DNA of 64,000 nucleotides from Ganoderma boninense. Lineage: Eukaryota > Basidiomycota > Agaricomycetes > Polyporales > Polyporaceae. The notes below the pieces were generated by a model. It was not told the DNA's origin, did no database searches, and worked only from the letters and a program-made list of their open reading frames with translations. This document shows positions 12,250-23,956 of the stretch, piece by piece. The position numbers and the translations under genes are program-made. How positions within the stretch are numbered: position 1 is the stretch's first letter; every line of letters begins with the position of its first letter. The DNA lies in the NCBI GenBank assembly GCA_002900995.3, contig CM035312.1:1364001-1428000 (forward strand), given 5' to 3'.

Positions 12250-12598
12250 AGAGCGCACTGCCTCAGGTTTCATAGCATGGATGGCTACTTAGATGATTAG
12301 CTTACTTGGGTTTCACGATGTTGACGACGAAGTTTCGGGTATATGTTTTGCGGAATTCATCATCGTTCGGTTTGTCCTTGCGTGGCTTGTGCGGCAGAGG
12401 GATCACGGCAATGGACTGTTCGTCAAGTGATTGCGGCCGTTAGGCAAAGCAATGTTGTAATGGGACACTTGTGTCGGCATGTGAATGTTGTAGACTTGGC
12501 CAATTGGTGAAAGAATAACACCCAAGCCTCGTTGCGAAGTGCAGGAAGTAGCATTCCGAGACAGTTATGGATATACAGGTCATACACCTTCGTGATCC
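12250..12598. other. Convergent 3' regions
   Basis: This lies between the stops of hydrophobin D (plus) and the GH12 gene (minus). It contains no gene and is probably both 3' untranslated regions. Confidence 0.6.
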
Positions 12599-13583
12599 TC
12601 AGTTGATAGCCAAGCTGTAAGCCGACCTGTACGAGACACAGGTTAGCAACGAGGACCTGCCCTGAATAAGCAAAGTCCTTACGTGGTGAGAGTCGCAGAT
12701 CCGGAGGTGGGCTCCGTGCCTGCCTGAGCTGTGACCAAGAACTGCGACGAGCTCATGCCCTCATGCTGCACCAAGTACTATCCAGACAGAGAGAGCGTTA
12801 GCACCAACCTCAATGCAAATGGTCAAGCTCAGGCTCACGTCGAGGAACGCCTTGATGTCCCCTTTGAAGCTGGTGATCGTGCCCGAAGTGGGGAGGAACG
12901 AGAACACCGCATTGGCGCCATTCGAGCCCGAGTACAGGTTCCAGGTGTGGCCGGCGAGCGAGATGTTCGACGCGACAGGGACGGGCTTGCCGTCAGAACC
13001 GTACTGGAACGAGATCGGGCCCGCATTGAAGTTCGCGAGCCAGATCATGATCTCGTTGACGTTGGAGCCTCCGGCCGAGTTGGACGTGAACAGGTCGTAC
13101 GCCACATCGGCGACGATCGAGCCCGACGTCGACTGGGACCACGACCACGTAGACTGTTTGTTTCACCGCAGCGCCCGCAGAAGTCGTTGTCAGCGTGCAT
13201 CCTGACGTTTGAGTAAAAGGGGGCAAGGGTAATTGGAGGGAACGCACGGGCATGCTCGAGATCGCGCTGAGCTGCTTATTGATTCCCTGGTTGAGCTGGA
13301 TGTTCGTGAAGCTCTTGACGCCGGTGCCGCCGGTCCACGTCCACGTCGTCTTCCACGACACGGTGCTGCCGCTCAAACTGGCGACATTCGCGCACTGCGA
13401 GCCGGACGTCGCGCCGTCCTTGCCCCACTGGTCGAGAAGGAGCGAGTACTGTCCCGCGGTGACAACGTCCCATTGGCCGCAGTGCGACGACGTGTCAACC
13501 TGGCGCTTCGAGATCTCAGCTGGAACCGCGGACGCGAGGAGGGGCGCGGAGAGCGCGAGGAAAGCGAGGGCCTTGGAGAACAT
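12599..13583 (-). CDS. GH12 endo-beta-1,4-glucanase / xyloglucanase
   Basis: Exons complement(13248-13583, 12839-13153, 12683-12777, 12599-12626) give 257 aa. Glycoside hydrolase family 12 enzymes are secreted and cut cellulose or xyloglucan with retention of configuration. A signal peptide (MFSKALAFLALSAPLLASA) is followed by a KRQ-type propeptide end. Family motifs are clear: GSQCANV near residues 60-70, the WSWS strand at the start of exon 2, the nucleophile glutamate in NEIMIW, and the acid/base glutamate in AGTEPTSG near the C-terminus. The 28-base last exon completes the family's final strand (SAYSLAIN). Length is normal. A TATA-like TATTTAA lies about 100 bases upstream. Activity on xyloglucan versus cellulose cannot be told from sequence. 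Confidence 0.93.
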
Positions 13584-13683
13584 CGTTGCCAGAAGTCGGG
13601 ACTCGGCGAGGGGTGAATCCGGTCGGTGTCTCTGTGACGAGAAGCCCGAAAGGATGGGGACCTGGGACGAGTGGGAGAGGTCG

Positions 13684-13690
13684 TTAAATA
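13684..13690 (-). promoter_or_regulatory. Possible TATA box of the GH12 gene
   Basis: TATTTAA on the minus strand, 101 bases upstream of the GH12 start codon at 13583. Confidence 0.45.
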
Positions 13691-16672
13691 CTCGATACAG
13701 GACCTTGCGAACGTCACCGCACTTACCTGCACACGCAACCACGTCATTAGCATTAAGCAACTCCCATGAGATCGCGCACGCGGAAAAACTTACGCTTATA
13801 TTTCGCTCTTGACGAGTAGCAACACAGATCCGGTAGGGGTCATGCCTGTCTCCCGCCGTCCTGCTAAGCTCGCATATTGCTTCGCAGCGGCATCCTCGGA
13901 GTTTTTAGAATGCAGATTCGCGTAAATGCACTATTGCGATCACCGCTCTTGGGATGGGAACGCATGGACGGACTCAACACCCAGAGCGATGGCGGCATCA
14001 GGTGCAAATGGCCTCCGGAACGACTGCACCCAAGGGAACCTGCTGCCTAGCAGCATGTGCTACGATCGTGAGATCCTGTGAAGCCAACCTTTTTATATGC
14101 GTCGCAAGAGAGCACGATGCAGGTCATGAACGTACCACTCGGCTCCGGGCGAATAGGGCGGCCCGTCGGGCCTTTGCTGTCCGGTCGCTGAAGCACCAAG
14201 CAATGGATCTTGGGAAGGAAGGACTATGGACACCGGGCGATAGTCATATTTTGAGGATGAGTTCCAATGCCGATCAGGGGTTTTTCTCGTTTATGAAACA
14301 TGTCGGATCCTCGGAAGCCGATTCCTTGACGACCGGACATGGAGAAGCCCCGGCGCTCCTATTCCTATCCCAGATAGTCCCAGATAGTCTTCATCCAGGC
14401 TTGGCAAGAATACTAGACACGAGCGCATGAACACAAGCAAGTAAGATAGATAGCAGAGACTTAGACAAGACGACACTCAGAACCTACTCTTGCATGTAGA
14501 TTCATCCCAGATCTATGGAAGGTCCGCAGGCGTATTCGCCTGCCGAGACCGATTCGGTGTACTTACTTAAGATTCGTTGACCTGGGAAGTTCGAGACGTG
14601 CTGCCGCCCAGGATACATCCGAAATCAGCGTATGGAAGAAAACAAGGATAGTTCACAATCAAGGAAATATGGATGGAATCTGACTTGGGAGGTTGAGGCT
14701 GGAATAGCCACACTACACTCGGAAGGTTTAAACACAAGGTGCTACAAAAAGCGCAGGCCAGTCCCTGCGGGATCCCTGTCTCTTAACCAGACACTTGCGG
14801 AAAGACGGTGAAAAAGGAAGGTGGGGAGCGTTGAAAAAGCGTTCAGACTCACGAGACTTGCTAGACCTTGCAGGAAGCTTTTATGTGGATGGTGACCATA
14901 CATCCTTCTCTTTGATTGACGCGAAGGAGATCTGGCTAGTTAGCCGTTAAAGAGTCAGTGTAAATAGCAAGAATATCTCTTGACGAAGGCATGTGACTCA
15001 CCTACGACAAATTTAAATGTCTTCGTTGCAATTGAAGTCGGTGGCAGTGCTGAGGTTTTGGGGAGGATCTGCCACAGCTCCCAGCTGCATGCGATGACAA
15101 CATGCGGCGATATCGCCGCAGCAATGAAGTGTCTGTCGGAATAAGCAGATGAGCCAGATCGTCAACTGGACAGAAGTTCCACGAACTTGCGATGACCGTG
15201 CGCCGCTCTCAAGCGTCCGCCAAGAGAAGCCTGCGGATGGTGACTGCGCATGGACAGCTTCTCTACTAGGTCATCCGTGGAACAACCCCGTATTCACAAG
15301 GGGACGTCCTGTACGTCTCCATCTGCGTTAAGGACGTGACGCTGCTGTGAGGGGATTAAATTGCAAGGGGCTTTCTATCAGCTAGAATCCTGCAGCATAG
15401 TTCCCTCGAGCCGTGGTACTACCGCCACAGACCGACTGGGATCGGGAAATTTGCTGAAGGCCCTGCCACAGCTGAATGAGATCAACGCATTTCGATAAGT
15501 CATTGATCATGGGGTCCTGGACAGACAGTAGGAGATGGGCGCTACGCCCGATGTGGCAAGCATGCTGCGTCGCGGCGGTGCACGCAAAGGTCACGGATGG
15601 CAGCACGACGCTCGCGCGTTCCCGCCTTTTGCTGCGGACCAGAACTAGGAAGGTCTCGAAAACCAGTCCAGAAGATCGAATCCATCGAGCGTCGATAAGC
15701 CGGGTAAAGGGGAATGCGAGGTAAGATTGAAGGACACGCACAACGGAACCACGAAGGGGGAGGGGATTGACCACGTCGGCATTAATGGGAGCCGGGGCGG
15801 CTGCGCCCACGACGAGTTCGTCTTTCCGAGACCGAGAGCACCGGAGCGAGGCGCACCAGGCTGCGACGTCGACAACGATCAGTCCAATTGTATGTTGCCC
15901 GCCCGAATGCGTGAAATTTACGGTGGGCGGGGGATGCGACAAGGTGTTGCAGGCAAATCCCCGTCTCCGAGGGCGCCACTAGGGACCACATGTCGACAAG
16001 ACCGGGAAGATGTGGTAGGAAACAAGTTCGAGCGCCGTCCTGTGCTTCGGGAGGAACTCAAAGTGTCACAGCGTTTATCGCAGACACCCAGGGTAAGTAT
16101 CATGGAGCGTTCCGCTGCGCGGCGACGCCGCCCACGTTTACGCGTAGGGAAGCTCCGAGCCAAGTCAAGGAGCTCGTCAGAGGAATGCACTGGCAGGTGG
16201 TGAGCGTTGGAACTGGGGAGATCCTTGCATTGATTGCTGAGGCACTCTGTTGCTGCGCGGAAGGACGCATGTATGCGGCGTGCGTGAATCGGTGTGAAGT
16301 GGGCTAAGACAGAGAACTGCCGCGTTCTTTTAGGACACAAATTGGCAGGTCTGTTCCCGCGAGAAGATACGGTAAAGATTTGGATTCCTGGCTTGGCGCA
16401 TTTCGATAGCGAGACCAGTTGAAGTAGAAGAGGACACTCACCACACCCTGACATGCATGAATATGAGCTTCGTACCAAAAGGGCTGTACACATTGGACAT
16501 GATTGCGAGACAATGCCGAGCACAGAGGGGCCGCGATGGAGAGAGCAAAGCGGGGGCAGTGGGGGAAGGCGGCGGGCGTTGCGAAGGGCGGTGTATGCGT
16601 AGGCAGCGTAGGCGGCTGTTTCTGCGGAGGGCTGCACAGCCTCGCATCCGCCTCATCGCGTGCTAAACTCAT
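13691..16672. other. Intergenic, no gene firmly recognised
   Basis: This is a long stretch between the GH12 gene and the membrane-protein gene. The longest frames (minus 15382-15942 and 15918-16637; plus 15990-16307) overlap one another and show no domain I can name. A decayed or lineage-specific gene at 15.4-16.5 kb cannot be excluded. Confidence 0.4.
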
Positions 16673-16679
16673 TATAAAA
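16673..16679 (+). promoter_or_regulatory. TATA box of the four-helix membrane protein gene
   Basis: TATAAAA followed by a pyrimidine-rich stretch of over 100 bases, as is common around fungal transcription starts. It lies 191 bases upstream of the ATG at 16864. Confidence 0.6.
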
Positions 16680-16863
16680 TATCCTCCCTCGCCGCTGTTG
16701 CCCTTCTCGTCCTCCTCCCCTTTCCCATCCTCCCTCTTTCCGTCACAGGACCTTCTCTCTGTGTTTCCTCTGTCCTCTGCCTGACGACCTTTTCTACGCC
16801 TTCTCGTCGCTCGTCCACCCTCAAGAAAGCAGCATCAAGTCTTCCCCGCACAAGTCAGCCACA

Positions 16864-17849
16864 ATGTCCAAGCACTTCTGTTGCTGCATCCCCGTCCGCG
16901 CTGCAGTCTTCTTCTTTTCTCTCCTATCATTCCTCGCCTCTGGCCTCACCGCGGCCATTGGTTGGTATCTCGTCTACCGTGAGTTTCCAGATTGTAATCG
17001 CCCAATCCGTCGATACTCATCTCACTCGCTCGATCCCAGTCGTCAACTCGAACAAGCTTGAGGAGGCCGAGAAGAACGTGAATGATCAGGATAGAAAAGT
17101 ACTTGATGCCGTTGCACACAAGTACAGATGGGCCTTCATCGTCGCTGCGGGCATCTTCACTCTCCTTGCGCTCATGTCCTTCTTCGGGTGCGTTTTAAAT
17201 CCTCTGCGTCCCTGTGGGCCAAGGTTCTAAAGCATTCGCGCTGCAGCTTCATCGGTTCAATCATCCGCAACCGCCGTATGGTCAAGGCATACTCCTTCAT
17301 GACCATCATCATCTTTATCCTTGGCACTCTTGCGACCGGCTTCTCGCTCTACCTGACCTTCAGCAACAAGCCGTTCTGCGTGACGATCGACGACGTCCAC
17401 TCCTGCGCGACTTCAAACCTCACCACGGGTCAGAAGATTGGTTTCACTGTCTTCGCCGTCGTGCAGTGGCTCATTGACCTCTGTGAGTCCCATTTCACAT
17501 TGTCGTCCCTCCATGTGAAGCTCGCTTCGACACCGCGATGCCCGAGCCTTGACAGCTTTGGGCATATCCGGGTGTGGCCATCCCGTTTTCGACCATCCCG
17601 TGTCTGATATGGTTCCGTCTCACGTCTCAGTGCAATGCTGATATCTCTTTTTTTTTTCCCCTCGTAGACATTGTTGTCATCATCCGCCGCTACGTTGAGC
17701 AACTTGATGAGGAGCGCGAGTACCGTCACGAGTTCCGCCTCAACCCTACTGCGCCCGGCACGTACGAGGCGAAGGAGGGCCTCCTGCACCAGGGCCACTA
17801 CCCGTACACCGACAACAACAACGCCTTCGGTGCGCACAACCGAGCATAA
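16864..17849 (+). CDS. Four-transmembrane protein of unknown function
   Basis: Exons 16864-16978, 17040-17187, 17247-17482 and 17668-17849 give 226 aa, with all phases closing. The N-terminus has a Cys cluster (HFCCCIP) that could be palmitoylated. Four hydrophobic helices follow: about residues 10-37, 72-90, 102-125, and one spanning the last intron near 155-175. Between helices 3 and 4 is a short loop with two cysteines (PFCVTIDDVHSC) and a possible N-glycosylation site (NLT). The C-tail is hydrophilic, with acidic and His/Tyr/Asn-rich parts. The layout is like small tetraspan (MARVEL/LAPTM-like) proteins, but I do not recognise a named family. The last intron contains a run of nine or more T before its acceptor. 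Confidence 0.85.
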
Positions 17850-18942
17850 TGGACCGGCTCGCTTTTTCGTTTCCGTCCACGTTCCCAGGAACGTGGAGGG
17901 CATGCGCGCGCGGGGCACGCGGGCGATGATATTGTTTGTATGATACCAGCGCCGACGAAATGTGGGCGCAAGGATGGGGCGTGTCGAAACTTAAGCACGA
18001 GGGGTAATGTACGTGCAACTACCGTACACATGGACACTGGGCTGGGCACAAGGGCACAGGTCTGAATTGTGTAGATTCCGGACTGGTCGGTTGTTTCCCG
18101 GACGGGCGCGCTATGTGTTTTGTTTTATTCTCCTACCTGTATCGCTCTCAAACGGACTTTAGTACGCTTATGATATTTCGACCTTTTTTTATCACGTAGG
18201 GCCTTCGACTGCGTCTGCACTGAAGACGAAGTCCCTTCGCATCCTGGCCATTTTGCCAGTTCAAGGCTTTTTGTCCTCTTCCCCTTCTGATCTTGAAGCT
18301 GGAAGAAGTCGAAGACCAAGCCAACCTGTCGAACCTCTCCGCAGTCAATGAAGTACGTGTACCATGCACCCATGAGATGGGCTGGGTTCATATTGTGCAG
18401 CCTTTGCTTACATTCCCAAACACGTCTCGAAAACAATGCTGCCGCAGCATGCGAGTCTACTGTTCTGCCGCGCCAAGCATGTTCAGACGAGGCGCAGCAC
18501 GTCCTCCCCCAACTTGTATCGATCTAAACCCCATAAGAACGGGTCAAAAATCCGAGGATTATCATGGAATATTGGTCGTGTAAAATAGTATAGTGGACAT
18601 TGCCCCTCCGGGCGGACCTGGCCACTGTTGTGGGTTGAGTAGTGCACGTAACTAACGGCGAATATCAACTAGGAGAGATGAGGGCCGGAGTGATAGGCTG
18701 AAGTCACCAGTCCGGTCGCAAAGCTCCGGCACCTTGTCTGCCGCGATGGTCAGAACGATGATGCGACGTCTGTCGCAGGAGGGACGAGCAGACTGGATAT
18801 GTATACATAAGAGCATAGATGTCTACATTCTAGGGGCGGAAACTACCACGACAGGGGAGGGACTGCTCGAAGCTCGGTAGGCGGGAAGACCAACATCAAA
18901 GAGCGAGAAGCAAAGACAGGGAGATATGGACCGGCCGGTGGG
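17850..18942. other. Intergenic; left edge of the divergent region
   Basis: This is the 3' side of the membrane-protein gene and of the RNR large-subunit fragment. No coding sequence was recognised, and no terminal repeat or target duplication marking the start of the unusual region was found by eye. Confidence 0.5.
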
Positions 18943-19346
18943 CTAAGCGTCACAGGGACAAGCGACGCTGTCATCAACGGGCAAGGCGGGGACATGGAGA
19001 GAGGTTGAAGGATCGCCTCTAAGCAAAAGACGTCGGATGCCGAATGGCTGAGGTGCGGACGCAGGCTTGCTCCGCACGTAGTACGCTCCCGTCTTGAGCC
19101 CCGAACGCCAGGCATGCAGTTGGATCTCCATCTGTTCAGCCAAGAACCATGAACACCGTAGACGAATAAGACGAACACGAAGCTTACTAGAAGCTCCGAC
19201 GTGGGGGAAGCAATGAAGAGGGTGAGTGACTGGCTTTGATCGATAAATGGCCCTCGATCAGCGGCATAGTTGACGAGCTCGATCGGGTCAATCTCGAACG
19301 CAGTCTTAAACACCGCCTTCACGACATCGGGGATACCTGGGATGCC
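18943..19346 (-). CDS. Ribonucleotide reductase large subunit (R1), C-terminal part
   Basis: Exons complement(19198-19346, 18943-19131). R1 carries the catalytic and allosteric sites that reduce ribonucleoside diphosphates. This part matches the family's end: YAADRGPFIDQSQSLTLF corresponds to the invariant RGxxIDQSQSLN segment, and LHAWRSGLKTGAYYVRSKPA to the W-x-GLKTG-x-YY-R motif. The C-terminus ends in VACPCDA. R1 proteins end with a redox-active cysteine pair that re-reduces the active site, usually spaced CxxC in eukaryotes and here CxC. Residues that are near-invariant in fungal R1 are often replaced, so this is a divergent copy. The catalytic barrel should lie upstream but is lost in the 100-N gap. 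Confidence 0.85.
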
Positions 19347-19446
19347 NNNNNNNNNNNNNNNNNNNNNNNNNNNNNNNNNNNNNNNNNNNNNNNNNNNNNN
19401 NNNNNNNNNNNNNNNNNNNNNNNNNNNNNNNNNNNNNNNNNNNNNN
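19347..19446. other. Assembly gap (100 N)
   Basis: Exactly 100 N, a placeholder length. It separates the N-terminal ~150 and C-terminal ~110 residues of the R1 gene, so roughly 500 residues of R1 coding sequence are either hidden here or truly deleted. Confidence 0.99.
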
Positions 19447-20382
19447 CCTTGTCGTGCTTGATCAAGTAAGACCTTTCGAACGTATGGAGCGCTCGACTAA
19501 CACAGGTCAGAACGACGGCGCATGGAGAGGCGAGGGACGCTACGTACTAGGTGAAGTCAAAGTCCCTCTTGTGGACGATAGCGCTGTCGATGGCGTCAGA
19601 GTTCTGCCGGACCACCGCCAACAGCGTATCGGAGAACACGGCCGGGGAAGCTAAGGCAATAGTTAGGACGATTTGCGTGAATGCATAAGTCTCACCAACC
19701 GTCCTCATATGACATTACCCACGCGCTAAACTGTTTCACAACGCGGCCGTGATGATACGTCGCGTAAACGCGCCCAGCGAGGAGGGAAAAGTCGGGATGT
19801 CTAGCTGAGAAAGTAGACACGATCTCCGCGAGGAACACCTAAAGCCACTGAGCAACCGGATAAGGAACGTTCGAGACGTCGTTCTTACCAGGAACGCCTC
19901 GGCCGTCATGGAGTCCATCGGGAGGCGGGTATCCACGCTAGTGACAATTCTGCGGAGAACGGGCGCCGATCAGGACGTAGACCAGACTATAAAACCGTAG
20001 CTTACTCTTCGAGGACGGCTTTTCCAATGTCCAGGCCCCACGTTAGCTGGAAAGGAGTGGAGAGCAAGTCAATGCCAGAGTTGTAAATCGCGTTGGAACT
20101 CAAAGCCTACAGATTTCAAGAACGATTCAACCTTAAAAGAGAAAGGAGGTGAAACACAGCGACGCGCAACGGAAAAGGAGCCACGAACTTTGCGGGTGTC
20201 GAAGGGTTGCAGACGGCTGGATAGAACGGCCGGGTGAAGCAAATATAAGTAAAGGTGGGAAGAGCCGAACTAACCCATCTACGTGATAGTAATTAACCCC
20301 GGGGATGTACACTGATAGGGAGGAAGAGGGACTTACCGCGTTTCAAGATGGCGGGTGGCGAGCGTGTTACGGATTGCGACAT
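19447..20382 (-). CDS. Ribonucleotide reductase large subunit (R1), N-terminal part
   Basis: Eight exons can be read: complement(20337-20382, 20275-20278, 20189-20216, 20006-20106, 19889-19949, 19700-19838, 19548-19650, 19447-19496). They give the ATP-cone start (ILKR-DGRLQPFD, matching the family's KRDGR...FD), then TSVDTRLPMDSMTAEAFL, FSARHPDFSLLAGRV (family TTKHPDYAILAARI), DSAIVHKRDFDF (family NSAIIYDRDF) and HTFERSYL (family KTLERSYL). All phases close only if a 4-base exon at 20275-20278 is used to make the KR-DGR motif. Identity to ordinary fungal R1 looks low throughout. The ATP cone is the allosteric on/off switch of the enzyme. Whether a full protein is made depends on what the gap hides. 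Confidence 0.82.
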
Positions 20383-21169
20383 GTGGGCGACCAAGTTGGT
20401 TCAGTAAGGCACAGTATCGTAGGCAAGGCTGAGGTTATGGAATTGTGGAGGCGAGCTGGACGGTTTTAAGAGAGGTCAGAGTAATGTCGTCATTGTCGGG
20501 TTCGCGCGTGATGGGGAAACGAACAGAATATCAGTGGTCGGAGGAGGAGCCGCGGGAACAAGCTTCGTGTACTCGGAGGTAGGAAACGGCGAGACGTAGC
20601 ACAGAAGGCGGTTGGGGGACGTGCGTACGTCCCCGGTACAAATGGGACGGTTTCCAAGGCACTGAGGGGGCCTGGGGTACTCAAGGTCTGGACCTTCGGA
20701 CATGAGCTATAGGCTTGTTACAGCGAAGCGCAAGGTAAAACATCAGAAAAGTATTGGCTGTGTAGCAAGCAGGAAGGGCGCACGTTGGTCCTCGTGGTGT
20801 TCTGTGCACAGGGCACAGTGCTCGAGGCCGAAGAGGGACGTGCGTAGGACGTCTTCGCCTGAACATCGGCTGTCCATGTCCCGATGGCCCCGATTTCAAA
20901 GTCTGGACTGGGACCGTCGTACCTTACGACCGATCGAGACGTTGAGCGAGTCGAAGAAGTTCCGTGTTGACCGGAGATAATACGTGGTTACGGGAGAGGT
21001 TGGTTTGATACAAGAGACCGAGTATTACTGTTACTGTACGTGGAAAAGTAGTGGCACTTGGGTTCGTAGAAGGCAGTGACGTAACTATGCAGGGTGAAAG
21101 TTGACACGGTAGCTACATATCTGACACGCTACAGCGACGTTGTTGGGATGTGAAGTACCTACATGCCGG
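20383..21169. other. Intergenic, upstream of R1
   Basis: No gene recognised. It probably contains the R1 promoter; no TATA box is obvious. Confidence 0.45.
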
Positions 21170-21950
21170 TCAGACGTCCGGAGTGGTACGAAGTAATCGT
21201 GGGAAGGTGACGCACGAGCGAATCAACAAATCCACGAATGTGCGATCTCCCGACGGCAGGTTGGTAATCCGCATCATGTCGAGGGCGGCGTGCCGAAGTA
21301 CAATGACGTGACCGCGGACAGACAAACCCCAGGCCTTCAGTATCGTTTGGTTTACCGTAGTAGACGAGGAGCACCGCGAGGTGAGGACTGAGTAGTGATT
21401 GGTGAGCCTGAACATGGGGTCGGACGGGAAGCTAGAAATCCGGGCTCGATTGCACCCTCGAGAATACCAACGCCGTGTCTGGATGTCTTCCGCCCATATG
21501 TACGAACCGGGCTCCTCGGAGAAAGGGCTGTCGGCGGGGATCCGGATGAGGCGGGCGCGAGAACCCTTCATCGGGTATAAGATGCCAATGACGTGCCGCT
21601 TGATCTCACCCTAAGCAAACCTGGTCAGCTCGTCGGTCGGAAACAGGGACAAGGAGACTTGCAGTCTTGACACGCTGGAGTACACGGCGATTCCAGTTGG
21701 TTATCGCACGAAGGTCTGACCGGGTTCGCGGACGTCGAGATTGTGACATGAGCGGCGGAGAGACACGACCAGTGCGACGGGGGATTTGTAGAAGCGTAAC
21801 CTGGTAGGAGATTAGCGTGTACGGTGGGCAGCAGTGTGGGGTTGGGACGAACGGAGGGCGGAGCAGCGCGTGGGCGGTGTGGGCTGGTATGCCGCGTTGG
21901 CGCTGCAGTGAAAGGTTGTTATGTATAGAACACCCGCGGCTCTGGGAGGG
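21170..21950 (-). CDS. Basidiomycete MYND-linked family C-terminal domain protein
   Basis: The clear part runs from an exon beginning near 21614 to a stop at 21170. GEIKRHVIGILYPMKGSRAR matches the strand ('ILFPxDGxxPR') that opens the conserved C-terminal domain of a large basidiomycete protein family often carrying an N-terminal MYND finger. The later segment RGHVIVLRHAALDMMRITNL fits the same domain's 'GxxVVLR...YxDI' strand. An upstream exon at about 21680-21780 encodes AITNWNRRVLQRVKT. I could not find a MYND finger or the start codon, so the 5' limit is approximate. The family's function is unknown. A second, better-preserved member lies at 41.1-42.0 kb. Confidence 0.5.
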
Positions 21951-22448
21951 CCGGTCCTGGTCGGAAGGTTACCAACCATCTCCTGAGAGTGCAGCGGGAC
22001 GAGGCGTGAGCTGCAATCCCAGCACAGGTGTCGGGAGTGGCGAAGGAAAACGCGATCAGTACGAGAGGATCATATGTACGACGACACGGTTGTTAGGTCA
22101 CGGTTATGTGCAGAACAAAATTAGGCGGGTACACGGAGTTTGGAAACGAATGGGTATTCTGAGAGCGGCGTTATCAGGTAACCAACGGGAGGCCGGAGTG
22201 GGGATCAGATTACGTCGGTCGGGACGTTGAGCTGGCGCGTGACAACAACGTCGAGGAGTGCTTCGCGGCTAGGGTGGAAGTCCGGAATGGTGTCGTTGTT
22301 GCTGGAATACTGATTTGTGGAAAGACGGCAAATGCATATAAGGGGGGTGTCGAGGAGGTTGATAATGCATAAGCCCCCGCCGTGTCTCCCGTCTTCGTTT
22401 CGCCACCGGTTATCTCTGGTTCACCGAGCAGGAAGTATCATCGTCGAC

Positions 22449-23956
22449 ATGGAGGCCGCGGACGACTTGCTCGCGAAGTACAAGAAGCATCCCTTTGCGA
22501 AGGGGTTGTTGCCTTTCCAGTTCAGCATGGCGGGATTAGGCACGCCGACGTCGAAGATTTTCGCTAAGCAGGATGGGCGTCAGCGCTGGGTGGTGGGTAG
22601 CAATTTCGCTGTTCCGGATGTTGGCTGTTAGTAAGAAACACCCAGATAAGCGATAAGACGACGGGCCTTCCTGCGTTGTTCAGCCACGCCGCAGTTTTCG
22701 CGGAGGCAGATCCTATGGATACAGGGAACTACGTGCCTGTGGACGAGACTATTCCGTTCGGCCTAGACCCCAAGACGATGTAAGTAGCGACGTGGTTGTA
22801 CAGGCGATGAACTGATAGGTTTGCAGTCAACGCAAACCAAACACTCGTTGTTTCTACACGTATATCCTTGATACATTCACGGATATAAGCTTGTACGAGG
22901 GCCAATGGGTAGGCGTGCGTCCTGACGGTCAGTTATATTGCTAATATGTCTGTAGACTCTCGACGAGTACATGAGTACTGTGCCTGGGTTCAATCCCAGG
23001 ACTTTACCTCGCCGGGCGTACCTTTCGGGGCAAGATGTTCGATACAGATCAAGGTTCTGGATGCAAACACCCATGTTTCTCAGGAAGGGGGCGCAAATGG
23101 ACCCATCGGAGGGGATCGGGCACCTTCACCCTTGGGTAGTTGACGGTGACCGGCAGTCCAAAGGCTTCAAAGGCAACCCTGACAAACCAAGAGTGTGGGT
23201 GAAGGAGGGCGACAAGATAGTCCCTATATCCGAAATCGCACCTGGAGGTTTGCAGCGTGGCGACGTATTGGCCTTGTCGTTCACCGTCACCTATCACATC
23301 ACCAACTCGAACTGGTTTCCGCAGTTTCATCCGGCAGATGTTGTCGTGTTGAGGCAGGGGGACGGAGACATAACGGATTATAGCGCACCTTCGATCGAGT
23401 TGTATAGCCGCCCCCCACCCAGCTTTGCGTTGGAGGACGACGGAGACAGTAAGTACTGTACGGATTAGATGGATTAAGGCGGGGACGCAAGCTTACTATG
23501 TCGGTGATTCCGTTGTTTTAAGGCTCCATGGAGGCCTCGGGTACACAGATGGTCCAGCAGTCCGTCGCTCAGAGTGGACCTGGTGCTGTAGCGATGGAGG
23601 ATGTAGTCGAAGGAGGAGCTGTGCGGACGATGGCGCCTGCGAGTGTGGGAGCGGCCAATGCACAGGAGCACATGGAGGTGGATGAAAGTATGGTGTTGGG
23701 GGTCGGAACGGTGCCTCTCTCCTTGGAATCGACTGTTGGCCGGGTGCAGGTGGGCGGCGAAGGTGAGTAGATGGATGTGCAGGCGTTCTGATGGCAGGGT
23801 GCTTACCGTCGCGCAGCGTTCGAGTTCGTTCCGCCTGGAGGTGGTGAAGGCGAGGGGGATGAAGACGGCTTTGTAGACATTGCTCAACAGGGCACGTCGC
23901 CTGCTGGGCGCGCTGGTGGTGGGAGGCTTGGGAGGCCGGCCCGGAAGCGGTCGTGA
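22449..23956 (+). CDS. Six-exon gene of unknown function (gene X)
   Basis: Exons 22449-22630, 22684-22779, 22827-22914, 22956-23448, 23523-23762 and 23817-23956 give 412 aa with every phase closing, so the gene looks intact. There is no signal peptide or membrane helix. Residues about 1-285 look like a folded, beta-rich domain; distinctive stretches include HPFAKGLLPFQFSMAGLGTP, GSNFAVPDVG, DEYMSTVPGFNPRTLPRRAY and NSNWFPQFHPADVVVLRQGD. The rest (about 285-412) is low-complexity, rich in Gly, Val, Ala and Glu, and ends in a basic GRPARKRS tail that could be a nuclear signal or bind nucleic acid. I do not recognise the family. It is transcribed away from the R1 fragment and toward the Zn2Cys6 gene. 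The layout of a beta domain plus an acidic/Gly-rich tail is echoed by the interrupted gene at 28.65/34 kb. Confidence 0.75.

Noticed and set aside
15382..16637. Long minus-strand frames resembling a membrane or secreted protein
   Set aside because: The frames overlap one another, show no start/splice chain and no recognisable domain. Left as intergenic.
22449..23956. Calling gene X a viral capsid protein
   Set aside because: The beta-rich look and tail are suggestive, but no capsid motif or homolog could be named from sequence alone.
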